From NCBI GenBank assembly GCA_964384205.1, contig CAYLKS010000035.1:1-33491 (forward strand): DNA of 33,491 nt, in the 5' to 3' direction. This document shows positions 1 to 9,600 of this stretch, in pieces. The notes beneath the pieces were generated by a model. The model searched no databases, had not been told where the DNA came from, and saw nothing but the letters and a program-made list of their open reading frames with translations. The DNA is from CAYLKS01 sp964384205 [NCBI: uncultured bacterium]. GTDB taxonomy: Bacteria; JAGOEH01. How positions within the stretch are numbered: position 1 is the first letter of the stretch; each line of letters begins with the position of its first letter. A program made the translations under genes and the position numbers.

Positions 1-58
1 TGAAAATAATAGTGTGATATTTTCTATCTGATGGGGTAATTTTAGCTTTTTTTATTGC

Positions 59-87
59 TTGACAAAAAAATATTTATTTATTATTTT
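59..87 (+). promoter_or_regulatory. Predicted sigma70 promoter of the recN operon
   Basis: A perfect -35 hexamer TTGACA (59-64) is followed after 17 bases by TATTTT (82-87). Transcription would start near 94, about 30 bases before the recN ATG. The same hexamer pair with the same spacing occurs before the lipoprotein gene at 11434, which supports it. No strong Shine-Dalgarno precedes recN. Bases 1-58 show no recognisable gene. Confidence 0.6.
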
Positions 88-124
88 CTGATAAACATTA
101 TTTAGTATTGGGAATTTAGTATTT

Positions 125-1816
125 ATGCTTAAACGTTTATTCGTAAAAAATTTTACTATTATAGATGAGATAGAAGTTTTATTTTTTGATAAATTTAATG
201 TAATTACAGGAGAAACAGGAGCAGGTAAATCTATTTTAATAAATGCCATTAATCTTATTCTGGGGGCAAAGGCAGAGACTGCTTTGATTAAAAAAGGTAA
301 AGAATTTGCATTAATAGAGGCAGACTTTGTAATAAATTCCCACGAGATATTGGATTTATTAAAAGATGAAGAAGTGATTATTGATGGTAATGAGATTACT
401 ATAACACGTCAGATTAATAGAACAAGCAAAAATAGAATTTTTTTAAATGAGCAACCAATTTCAATAGGTTTTCTCAAAAAATTAGGAGATTTATTAATTG
501 ATATACATGGCCAACATGAGCATCAAAGTTTATTGAATGAAAGAATGCATATAGTTTTTTTTGATAACTTAGGTGATTATAAAGAATTACTTGATGAATT
601 TAACCAAAATTATTTGGCTTATATTAAATTACGGGAAGAGTATCTAAATTTGAAGCTAGATGGTGAATATAAAGAAAAAAGAATCAGAGAATTAAAAGAA
701 CAGCTTAAGGAGTTGAATGAATTTAACCCGGTTATTGATGAAGATAAAGAAATATTGAATGAAATTAAAATATTATCTAATACTGAGCAATTGCAGGAAA
801 TATCGAATAATGTCTATGAGACTTTATATGCTTCGGATAATGCTATTATAAATGTAGTTAAGTTGTTGCAGAGGGATATAGAAAAAATTTCAGATATAGA
901 TAATAATCTAAAGAATGTTTTAGAATATTTTGAAAATATAATTGTTAATTTAGAAGAATTAGGTGTTTTTTTTCTTGATTATAAGGAAAAAATAAATTTT
1001 GACCCTGATAGATTACAACAATTGGAAAAACGGTTAACAGATATAGAAAATATATGTTTTAAATATAAAATGAAATTGAATGAATTAATTGATTATAAAG
1101 ATAATATTGAGAGCGAATTACAGGAATTGGAGTCTTCTAATCAAAGTTTAGAGGAATATCAAAAACACCTGAAAGCAAAAGAGGTTTTTTTATTAGAATT
1201 ATCTAATAAGTTGAGTGAGAAAAGAAGGATTTTTGAAAAAAGTTTTTCAAAAGAGATTGAAAATAAATTGAATAATCTTGGGATGGAAAGGGCAAGATTT
1301 TATGTAAAGTTTGATATGCCTGATAGATATATTAAATTTTTATTTAATGATGGTATAATATCAAATACTGGGCAGGAGACAGCTATTTTTATGATAAAAA
1401 CTAATCCGGGAACTGATTTTATGCCATTAGCTAAGATAGCTTCTGGAGGTGAATTATCAAGAGTTATGCTTGCTTTAAAGAGTGTTATGGTAAATGTTTC
1501 TTCGATTGATACATTGATTTTTGATGAAATTGATACTGGTATAAGCGGTAGAATTGCATCTATTGTTGGTAAGGAAATGAAAGAAATTTCAAGATATAAA
1601 CAGATTATATGTATTACACATTTACATCAGATAGCTTCTTTTGCAGATTTTCATTATAAAGTTGAAAAAAAGATTGATAATAATATTACTACGACAACAA
1701 TATATCAGCTTGATGAAAAACAAAGAGTAGGAGAAATTGCATCAATGATGGGTGGTGATAAAAATAATAAAGATTTTTTGGCTACGGCAGAAAGATTGAT
1801 AAAAGATGCTCAATAA
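125..1816 (+). CDS. recN: DNA repair protein RecN
   Basis: RecN is an SMC-like ATPase that acts in the cytoplasm in recombinational repair of double-strand breaks. The 563-residue protein has the usual family length and architecture. The N-terminal ATPase half has Walker A GETGAGKS at residues 29-36. A long charged coiled-coil middle follows (roughly 150-370). The C-terminal half carries the ABC signature SGGELSR and the Walker B DEIDTGISG. The ATG at 125 gives the typical RecN beginning (MLKRLFVKNF). It is the first gene of a seven-gene + strand operon and overlaps the next gene by 11 bases. No key residue appears to be missing. Identification is secure. Confidence 0.97.
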   Translation: MLKRLFVKNFTIIDEIEVLFFDKFNVITGETGAGKSILINAINLILGAKAETALIKKGKEFALIEADFVINSHEILDLLKDEEVIIDGNEITITRQINRTSKNRIFLNEQPISIGFLKKLGDLLIDIHGQHEHQSLLNERMHIVFFDNLGDYKELLDEFNQNYLAYIKLREEYLNLKLDGEYKEKRIRELKEQLKELNEFNPVIDEDKEILNEIKILSNTEQLQEISNNVYETLYASDNAIINVVKLLQRDIEKISDIDNNLKNVLEYFENIIVNLEELGVFFLDYKEKINFDPDRLQQLEKRLTDIENICFKYKMKLNELIDYKDNIESELQELESSNQSLEEYQKHLKAKEVFLLELSNKLSEKRRIFEKSFSKEIENKLNNLGMERARFYVKFDMPDRYIKFLFNDGIISNTGQETAIFMIKTNPGTDFMPLAKIASGGELSRVMLALKSVMVNVSSIDTLIFDEIDTGISGRIASIVGKEMKEISRYKQIICITHLHQIASFADFHYKVEKKIDNNITTTTIYQLDEKQRVGEIASMMGGDKNNKDFLATAERLIKDAQ

Positions 1817-3314
1817 AAAATTAACTTTAGCTTCATGGATTTCCATTAGTAGAGTAGTTGTTTTTTTTATTTTTGTTATTGTTGATTATTATAATGTTAG
1901 TAAGATTTTGTGTTTTAGTTTATTAGTTTATATAATTTTTTCGGATTGGTTAGATGGCTTTGTTGCAAGAAAGTTTAAACAGGTTAGTGAATTAGGAAAG
2001 ATTTTAGATCCTATTGCAGATAAAATTGTTTTTAGTTTTGGGGCATTGTATTTTTATTTGAAATATAATTTTCCTATATGGATTTTTTTGATACTTTTTA
2101 TTAGAGATATTTTGATATTGATATTTGGATATTATTTCAAAGAAAAATTTAAAGATGTGCCTGTATCAAATATTTGGGGAAAACTATCCACCACTTTTTT
2201 AAGTCTGGCTTTTTTTGTATTTTATTTTGGGTATTCACAATATATTTTTCTTTTAGGGATTGGTTTGTTTTTTTTATTTTTCAGTAGTTTTATTTATTTA
2301 AGAGAAGTTATTTCCAAAATTGATAACACAATTGTTAAGTATGTGAATTTGTTTGGTATTATGTTTACATTGTTATTTGTATTTTTTATAGTAGATTTTT
2401 TTATTTTTAAACTAAATAAATATATATTATTGTTGCCTGTGATTTTTCTGTTTTTGATTTTTACAATTTATTTGTTATTTCAAATTGCTTTTTTAAGAAA
2501 ACGCTATTTAGAATTAAATTCTAATGATATGAAAAATTCTTTAATTATAGATTTAAATAAAGTATCATTTCATAATATCGCTAATATGTTAACTTCTTTT
2601 TCTTTAAAATTTAATATGTTGGAAAAAAAAATAAAGTTATGTAAGGAAATAAAAGTAATAAAATATATTAGTGATAAAATTAATCAAGTAACAGAAATTG
2701 ATTCTAATACAAAGAAAGAAATTATTTCATTAGTAGATAAGACATATGTAGTTTTAGATGAAATATATAATAAAATTGAGCATGATTTAGTATTTTTAAA
2801 TAAAAAATTTTCTCAAATAAATAACCAATTATTGCAATATCAGTATGTTGATAATAATATCAAACGAGGTGTAAAAAGAAAGATTCCAGTTATAGTAAAG
2901 GATGTTTTAAAAATTTTTGAAAATTCTTTTCAAAAGAGAGATATAAAAATAAAAGTTAAATATATTATTGATGAGTATTTCGAATTGGAGTATTATAATT
3001 TATATTGTTTAGTATTTAATTTATTTGATTTTTTGAAGAGTTTTTTTGATGATATAGGTATTATAGATGAAGTAAAGGAATTAGAGCTTGATATTAACAT
3101 AAATCGGCAAGATAGGGTAATTATATTTAATATAGGTTATGAATTTGATGATCGATATTATGATATTATTCATAATAGAGTAAATAAAGCAAATGATTTT
3201 GAATATTTTGTTAAGTTTCAAAATGTTACTAAAAAAATTGATGGAACATTTACCTTTTTAGAGAACTTTAATAATTTAAGAATTATTATGAAAATACCTT
3301 ATAAAACAGGATAA
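1806..3314 (+). CDS. CDP-alcohol phosphatidyltransferase fused to a degenerate histidine-kinase-like domain
   Basis: The N-terminal part is an integral membrane CDP-alcohol phosphatidyltransferase (PgsA-like), which joins an alcohol to CDP-diacylglycerol in phospholipid synthesis. The full signature D-G-x2-A-R-x8-G-x3-D-x3-D is present with D50, G51, A54, R55, G64, D68 and D72. About six to eight hydrophobic segments run to residue 230, more than the usual PgsA. PgsA-type proteins are normally about 180-200 residues; this one has 502. After the last membrane segment there is a helical region with an H-N motif (H256) resembling a dimerisation helix. Residues 360-500 look like a decayed kinase ATPase fold: an N-box-like helix at 400-415, a pattern like the end of such domains at 466-498, but no DxGxG or GxG motif. 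The substrate alcohol and the tail's role are unknown; sensing or partner binding is only an inference. ATG 1806 overlaps recN by 11 bases. Confidence 0.85.
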   Translation: MLNKKLTLASWISISRVVVFFIFVIVDYYNVSKILCFSLLVYIIFSDWLDGFVARKFKQVSELGKILDPIADKIVFSFGALYFYLKYNFPIWIFLILFIRDILILIFGYYFKEKFKDVPVSNIWGKLSTTFLSLAFFVFYFGYSQYIFLLGIGLFFLFFSSFIYLREVISKIDNTIVKYVNLFGIMFTLLFVFFIVDFFIFKLNKYILLLPVIFLFLIFTIYLLFQIAFLRKRYLELNSNDMKNSLIIDLNKVSFHNIANMLTSFSLKFNMLEKKIKLCKEIKVIKYISDKINQVTEIDSNTKKEIISLVDKTYVVLDEIYNKIEHDLVFLNKKFSQINNQLLQYQYVDNNIKRGVKRKIPVIVKDVLKIFENSFQKRDIKIKVKYIIDEYFELEYYNLYCLVFNLFDFLKSFFDDIGIIDEVKELELDININRQDRVIIFNIGYEFDDRYYDIIHNRVNKANDFEYFVKFQNVTKKIDGTFTFLENFNNLRIIMKIPYKTG

Positions 3315-3328
3315 AAAAGGAGAGAGAA

Positions 3329-5074
3329 ATGAAGATAATTATGAAATGGTTTTTATTGTTTGTATTTATTGTGAGTTTAGCTTGTTCTGGAAAAAGTAAT
3401 GAAGAAAAGCTATTAATAATGCAAGTTGATAGTTTGAAATATTATTCAGATGAATTTTGGGCTGATTATAGACGGTCACCGGATTTTAGATCTGCAAAGT
3501 GGGATCAGCTGGAGTATATAAAAGAGTATTTGAAAAATAGTAAAGAAAAAACTTTATTAATGTTAAGTGATGCAATTAATAGAAAAGTGGATACATTAGA
3601 TGAAGTAAAGATTGAAATTGAAAGACTTAAAAGAAATTTAATGATTAATAAATATGGACCTTTATATAAAAAATTAGTTTTAGATAATCTCGATGTGAGT
3701 GATAAAGAAGCACGAGATTTATATAAAAAACTAAAATATAAGTATAGATTGAAACATATTTTGGTAAAAGAAAAAAAATTAGCGGATAGTATTTATACTT
3801 TATTGAAAAATGGAGCAGATTTTGATCAGATGGTAAAGAAATATTCAGGAGATTATGCTTCTGTAAAAAATAATGGTGATATGGGATTCTTTTCATGGGA
3901 TAATACGAGTTTGCCAGTATTTTTCAAAGAAATTGTATTTTCGTTAAAAAAAGGTGAGTTTTCTCAACCAATAGAGATGCCTTATGGATATCATATTGTA
4001 AAAATGGAAGATATAGTGCCTTATAAAGGATTGAAATCATTTAAAGAAGAAAAAAAGAGGCTGATTAATGTAATAAAGGGAATTAAGATTAATGAAAGAA
4101 TAAAATCTTATATGGAAAGATTGAAAAAAGAAGCGAATATTGTTTTTAATGATTCATTGATTAATAAAATAGAAAAAAGAATTAAGAAAGATTCTGTAAA
4201 GAAAATCAATTTTAATGATTCTACTATGTTTACTAAAGAAGAATTGAATACATTTTTTGTAAGTTATAAATATGGTAAATTTACATTGGGCGAATTTCTG
4301 GAATATATGAAGAAATATCATAAAAATTATTTAGATAGATTATTTAATTTTGAGCAGTTAAAAGAGAGACTGCAAAATGATGTTTTGATGCAGGAAATGA
4401 TGTATAAAGATGCGGTAAAACAGGGACTTGATGCAGATAAAACTTTTATAGAGCAATTTGAAAAACGTAAAAATAATATGTTAGTACGTTATATAAAAAA
4501 GATAGAAATTATTGATAAAATTAATATTACAGATTCTTTGAGAAAAGATTTTTATCAAAAGAATAAACATACTATTTTTTATATAAAACCACAAGTTTCT
4601 TTTAGAGCAATAGTTTGCTCCACAGAAACTGATATTAGAATTGCTTATAAGAGATTGTTAAAAAAAGAGGCTTTTACTGAAGTTGCAAGAAAATTATCTA
4701 TCGATAAAAAAACAGCTTCGCGCGGAGGTTTCTGGGGAACATTGAATATTAAAGAATTGCGTAAACCATTAGATAAAGAATTTTATAAAAATTTAAAAAA
4801 TCTTAAAAAGAATCAGTATTCTAAATTTTTTAAATTTAATAATAGGTATTATATAGTTCAGAAGGTAAATGAGGTTAAAGAAGGGATTATGCCTTATAAA
4901 AAAGCTTTGCCTCAAATTAATAGGGAATTAAAGAAGATTTTTTATGAAAAATATGAAGCAGAATATTTGAAAAAATTAAGAAAAAAATATCCGGTTCAAT
5001 ATTTTGATGAAAATATTAAAAAAGTTGTAGAAGAAAAGAAAGCACAACTAAATAAAAATAAGAAGAAAAAATAA
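3329..5074 (+). CDS. Lipoprotein with two PpiC-type (parvulin) peptidyl-prolyl isomerase domains
   Basis: A secreted folding factor predicted to act in the periplasm, anchored through a lipid. The start at 3329 has a strong Shine-Dalgarno (AAGGAGAGAG). The signal peptide ends in the lipobox SLAC, with C19 as the lipidation site. An N-terminal helical SurA/PrsA-like part is followed by a clear parvulin domain at about residues 140-235, containing RLKHILV, a GDMGFF loop and YGYHIVKMED. A second, more divergent parvulin-like domain lies at about 405-520 (SFRAIVCS, RGGFWG, YYIVQKV). The C-terminus is very lysine-rich. It directly precedes a second chaperone of the same class, so the two probably serve outer-membrane or surface protein maturation together. 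PrsA-like is an alternative label. The exact clients cannot be read from sequence. Confidence 0.88.
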   Translation: MKIIMKWFLLFVFIVSLACSGKSNEEKLLIMQVDSLKYYSDEFWADYRRSPDFRSAKWDQLEYIKEYLKNSKEKTLLMLSDAINRKVDTLDEVKIEIERLKRNLMINKYGPLYKKLVLDNLDVSDKEARDLYKKLKYKYRLKHILVKEKKLADSIYTLLKNGADFDQMVKKYSGDYASVKNNGDMGFFSWDNTSLPVFFKEIVFSLKKGEFSQPIEMPYGYHIVKMEDIVPYKGLKSFKEEKKRLINVIKGIKINERIKSYMERLKKEANIVFNDSLINKIEKRIKKDSVKKINFNDSTMFTKEELNTFFVSYKYGKFTLGEFLEYMKKYHKNYLDRLFNFEQLKERLQNDVLMQEMMYKDAVKQGLDADKTFIEQFEKRKNNMLVRYIKKIEIIDKINITDSLRKDFYQKNKHTIFYIKPQVSFRAIVCSTETDIRIAYKRLLKKEAFTEVARKLSIDKKTASRGGFWGTLNIKELRKPLDKEFYKNLKNLKKNQYSKFFKFNNRYYIVQKVNEVKEGIMPYKKALPQINRELKKIFYEKYEAEYLKKLRKKYPVQYFDENIKKVVEEKKAQLNKNKKKK

Positions 5075-5092
5075 AGGATGGAAGAATTAAAT

Positions 5093-6382
5093 ATGAAAAG
5101 ATTTATAGTACAGAGTGCAGTTGTAGTTATATTTTTTGCTTTAAATATGTTTGCTGAAGTAGCAGATAGAATAGTAGCGGTTGTTGGTAATGATATAATT
5201 TTATATTCGGAAGTGGAAGAAATGGTGCAATCTTATTTGATTAACCAAAAGTCTAAACCAACACAAGAACAATTAAAACAATTACGTAAGCAGGTATTGG
5301 AGCAACTTATAAATAATAAAATATTATTTTATCAAGCGGAAAAAGACAGTATAGATATCACAAGGGAGCAGATTGAGCAGGCTGTTGATAGTAGAATAGA
5401 TGAACTTATTAAATATTTTGGTTCTGAGTCTCAGCTTAAGCAATCACTTCAGGCAGAAGGTATGACATTACGGGATTTAAGGAAAAAATATTTTGATGAA
5501 GCCAAAGCTATGCTTATTACACAAAAAATTATGATGGAGAAAACAAAAAATATTACGGTTTCAGCTTTGGAAGTTAAAAAATTTTATGAACAATATAAGG
5601 ATAGTTTACCTGAACAGCCTGCCTCTTTTAAGTTAGCTTATTTGTATTTAAAAGCTGAGGATAAATTTCCAGATTATGTGAAAAGATATTCGCAACATAC
5701 TGCAACTGTTGATAATGGTGGTGATCTGGGCTGGGTTAATAAATCTGATATATTGCCGGCTATTGCTGAAGTTCTTGATACATTGTCTTTATTTGAAATA
5801 TCTATGCCGGTTGTTACTCCTTTAGGTTTTCATTTAATCCAGGTTACAGATATTGATACTATAAAAAAACTTTATAAAATAAGACATATTTTAATGAAAT
5901 ATAATTCTGACGATTCCAGTGGTGTTTATCAAAAGTTATTGTTGGTGAGAAATGAGCTGGTTATTAATGCTAATGTTTTAAAAGAAAAATATCATTTGAT
6001 AGATAGTCTTAGAAATGCTATTATAGTTGGGAAGGATTCTTTTGAGACAGTGGTGAGAGAATATTCTGAAGATCCTGTAACAAAAGAGAAAGGTGGTAAT
6101 GCTGGTTGGAGAAATGTTTCAGATTTTAAAATGTTGTTCCCGGATAAATTTGATATAATCAAGAATTTGAAACCGGGCGATGTGTCTCCTATTTTGCGTT
6201 CTCATGAAGGTTTTTATGTTTTAAAAATTCTTGATTTTCAGGAGAAAAGAAAATTGACCCTTGAAAATGATTGGACTATAATTGAAAAATATGCACTTGA
6301 AGATAAAAAAAGAGCAGTATTTGATAGATGGTTAAAGCGAATTTCTAAGCATTATTATATAGAAATCAAAGATGCGTATTGA
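5093..6382 (+). CDS. surA: SurA-like periplasmic chaperone with two PpiC domains
   Basis: SurA-type proteins escort unfolded outer-membrane proteins through the periplasm. I start the gene at the second in-frame ATG (5093): it gives a clean signal peptide (MKRFIVQSAVVVIFFALNMFA) preceded by GGAAG at a good distance, whereas ATG 5078 would place five extra polar residues ahead of it. The mature N-terminus reads ADRIVAVVGNDIILYSEVEE, the hallmark of the SurA N-domain. Two parvulin-like segments follow. The first (about 170-250) is weak but keeps GGDLGWV and PLGFHLIQV. The second (about 258-400) is better, with IRHILM, GGNAGW and EGFYVLKILD. It lies 18 bases after the PpiC lipoprotein and overlaps the S4 protein by 11 bases. 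Confidence 0.88.
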   Translation: MKRFIVQSAVVVIFFALNMFAEVADRIVAVVGNDIILYSEVEEMVQSYLINQKSKPTQEQLKQLRKQVLEQLINNKILFYQAEKDSIDITREQIEQAVDSRIDELIKYFGSESQLKQSLQAEGMTLRDLRKKYFDEAKAMLITQKIMMEKTKNITVSALEVKKFYEQYKDSLPEQPASFKLAYLYLKAEDKFPDYVKRYSQHTATVDNGGDLGWVNKSDILPAIAEVLDTLSLFEISMPVVTPLGFHLIQVTDIDTIKKLYKIRHILMKYNSDDSSGVYQKLLLVRNELVINANVLKEKYHLIDSLRNAIIVGKDSFETVVREYSEDPVTKEKGGNAGWRNVSDFKMLFPDKFDIIKNLKPGDVSPILRSHEGFYVLKILDFQEKRKLTLENDWTIIEKYALEDKKRAVFDRWLKRISKHYYIEIKDAY

Positions 6383-6647
6383 TGTTTTTTTAAAAAAAGT
6401 TTTAATTTTTAAACAAAGAACGTTAGCTCAAAAGGCTATAAAAAATAATCTTGTTAGAATAAATTATTCCCCTGCTAAATCTTCAAAAGAAGTGAAAGCA
6501 GGGGATATCATAGAAATTGATTTACCGAAAAAGTATTTATTAATTGAAGTGATAGAAATTCCCTCTGGAAATGTTCCTAAAAAAGATGTTTTGAAATATT
6601 ATAAAATTTTAAAAGAAGAAATAAAAAATAACGATTTTTTGTTTTAG
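6372..6647 (+). CDS. S4-domain RNA-binding protein, RqcP/Hsp15-like
   Basis: A 91-residue cytoplasmic protein made almost entirely of one S4 RNA-binding domain (residues 1-60): MRIDVFLKKVLIFKQRT, then AQKAIKNNLVRIN and the SKEVKAGDIIEI strand. This is the pattern of the RqcP (YabO)/Hsp15 family, which binds obstructed 50S subunits carrying peptidyl-tRNA. RqcP works with RqcH in C-terminal tailing; no rqcH is seen in this window, so that role is inferred from family only. It overlaps the end of the SurA-like gene by 11 bases and abuts the glnE start codon with no gap, which suggests translational coupling. Confidence 0.82.
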   Translation: MRIDVFLKKVLIFKQRTLAQKAIKNNLVRINYSPAKSSKEVKAGDIIEIDLPKKYLLIEVIEIPSGNVPKKDVLKYYKILKEEIKNNDFLF

Positions 6648-9600
6648 ATGATAACTAAATATAAATCTTTTTTTGTTAAAAATAAATTTGATTTAAATAA
6701 AGTGAATAATATATTTTCAAATATCTTATATCCTGAGAAGGTAATAATAAAATTTATCGATTTCTGGAATAATCTTATTGAAAAAAGATTAGATCTGGTG
6801 GAAACTGTCAGAGAGCGATTTATTAATGATGAGAATTTTGCTTTGCTTTTGGTTTCTTTTTTGTTGCATTCTGATTTTTATGCTATAATTTTAAAAAATT
6901 ACCCTCATTTAATAGAAAATTTTTTCGATTATGATAAAAGTGAGTCTTATATATCTAATTTGTATTTGAATTTAAAAGAAAAGTTTTTAAATTTTAAAAA
7001 CACGGCAGATGAGATCTTATATGATATAAAATTTTTTAAGATAAATTCTTTTATAAGAATAATTCTTAATGATATTTCTAATAGATTGCCTTTAATAGAA
7101 ATTGTAAAAATGATTAGTCTGGTAGCAGATTATTCTCTTGAATTAATGTTTTTTTATGCCTATAAAAAATTAGTAGAGGCTACAGATAACCGCTTTGATT
7201 TTAATTATATACGTGATAATATAGCTGTTGTTTCATTGGGGAAATTAGGAGGAATGGAATTAAATTATAGTTCAGATGTTGATATTATTTATATATGTAA
7301 AGATAATATTGATTATGATAATTTATCCGTACTTGAAAAATTTTGTCAGTATCATATTCAGGGAATGGAAAAGAAAGATTCTTTGCCTGCTATTTTTAGA
7401 GTGGATTTAAGATTGAGACCAAATGGAGAACAGGGAGCTTTATTAAATAAAGTATCATCTTATATTAATTATTATTATAAATATGGGCAGTTATGGGAAA
7501 AGCAAGCTTTAATAAAGGCAAGGTATTCAGCAGGTAATGAGGAGCTTGCAAAATTATTTTTAGATAAAATTTCCAATTTATCATATGAGCCAAAGCAAGA
7601 TATTATTTTTATTGAAAAAATCATTGATATTAAAAATAAAATTGAAAAGAATATTGAGAATAAAGTTCTACAAAATTTTAATATTAAGCTTTCTTCCGGA
7701 GGAATTAGAGATATTGAATTTATTGTACAATCAAAACAGATTCAGTACGGCTATGAGATCCCATCGTTAAGGGTTCAAAATACTATAAAAGCCTTAAAAT
7801 TATTAGGAGAAAAGAAAATAATAAATACAGATTTTGTGAATATTTTACTTAAAAATTATTCAATATTGAGGTTAATAGAACATAGATTACAAATATATAA
7901 TGAATCGCATACTTATGATATAAATTTTCAAGATGAAATTATTCCTATTATAGCCAAAGATTTAAATCTTTTTAGTACAGATTTGAATAAAATTCGTAGT
8001 GAATTTATGAATTTTCTTTTTAGAATAACAGAACAAAATAGAATGATTTTTTTGAAATTGTTAGTCCAGACATTGGATTTTTTCAAGAAAAAAATTAATA
8101 TTTATAAAGCTATAGGGAAGGGGTATCAAGAAATTTTAGAAAAGCATTTTTCTAAACTTGAGATAGGTTATTTTAATTTTTTTTCTGAAGAGGATATTAT
8201 AAAACATGTGAAAATGGTTAGCAAAATTCACTCGGATAATAAAGTTGAAGTTGATTGCCATAGAGATGATAAATTCTATATTGTAGATATTGTAGCATTT
8301 GATTTTATTGGAGAATTGTCTATTGTATGTGGGCTCATATCTTCATATAATTTTCATATAGGCTCTGCTGTTACATTTTCTTATAAATGGTGGGGAGAAG
8401 AAAAGAAGCATTTAAAACCGGAATTGATGGTTGGGCAGTTTAAATTATTTTCCAAAGAAGAGATTTCATTTCCTGTAGCGAGATTTGAGAAAGATTTAAA
8501 TTATTTTTTTGAACAGTTTTTTAGAGAATCTGATTATAAGTTTGATAATACTTTTTTTCAGGAAATTTTTAATTTATCCAGCAATACAGAACATAAGATG
8601 ATGCCTATGGATATTGTTGTTGATAATGATTCAGATGAACATTATACAATTTTAAAGATTTCTTCTTATGATGATTTTGCTTTTTTATTTCAGTTGACGC
8701 GAATTTTATCTTTACGTAAAATTTTTATTGGAAAAGTTGAAATTTCTACAGATGGATCTTATATAAATGACATTTTTTATCTTACTGATCATAGAGGAAA
8801 TAAGATTGTAGATATTGGCAAAATAGAGGATTTAAAAATTATTTTAACTTTGCTTAAACAATTTTCCCAGTTTTTAGTATTTTCTCCTGATTATAGAATG
8901 GCTCTGGAAAATTTTAATTTTTTGATTGATAAAATATTAAAAGAAAAGGGGAATGATAAGTTACCAATTCTTGGCAATCAAAAAATAATGACTGATTTAG
9001 CAAGGATTTTTGGCACTTCTTATATGACATGGGAATATTTTTTAAAATTACATTTCGAGCATCTTATCCCATTATTTGACAATTTAGATTTTTTGGATAT
9101 AAAAAAACGTAAGAATGATTTAATAAAACAATTAAAAAATCGAATACCTCCTGAAAAAAAATATGATTTTGATTATATAAAAAAGCAAATAAATAAATTT
9201 AAAGATGAAGAATTATTAAGGATAGATTTGCGATATATTTTAAATAAAATAGGCTCTTTTAGAGAATTTTCACGGGAATTATCAGAACTTGCTCATGTTA
9301 TACTTCAGGTGGTAGTTGAATATATTGATAATATTTTAGAAAAAAAATATGGGGTTTTAGTAAACTCGATTGGAGAGAAGGTTCCAGCTGTTATTTTAGG
9401 TTTAGGAAAACTCGGTGGAAGGGAACTTGGTTATGCTTCTGATATTGAAATTCAGTTTATATACCAGAGTGACGGTTTTACAGAAGGTGATACTAAAATC
9501 AATGCGGCTGAATATTTTAATAAATTTATGGAAATGCTTTTGTCTATGATAGAAGCCAGGAAAGATGGAATTTTTGAGTTGGACTTGAGATTAAGACCCT

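Noticed and set aside
5078-5092. Earlier ATG for the SurA-like gene
   Set aside because: It adds acidic residues before the signal peptide; the ATG at 5093 has a well-placed Shine-Dalgarno.
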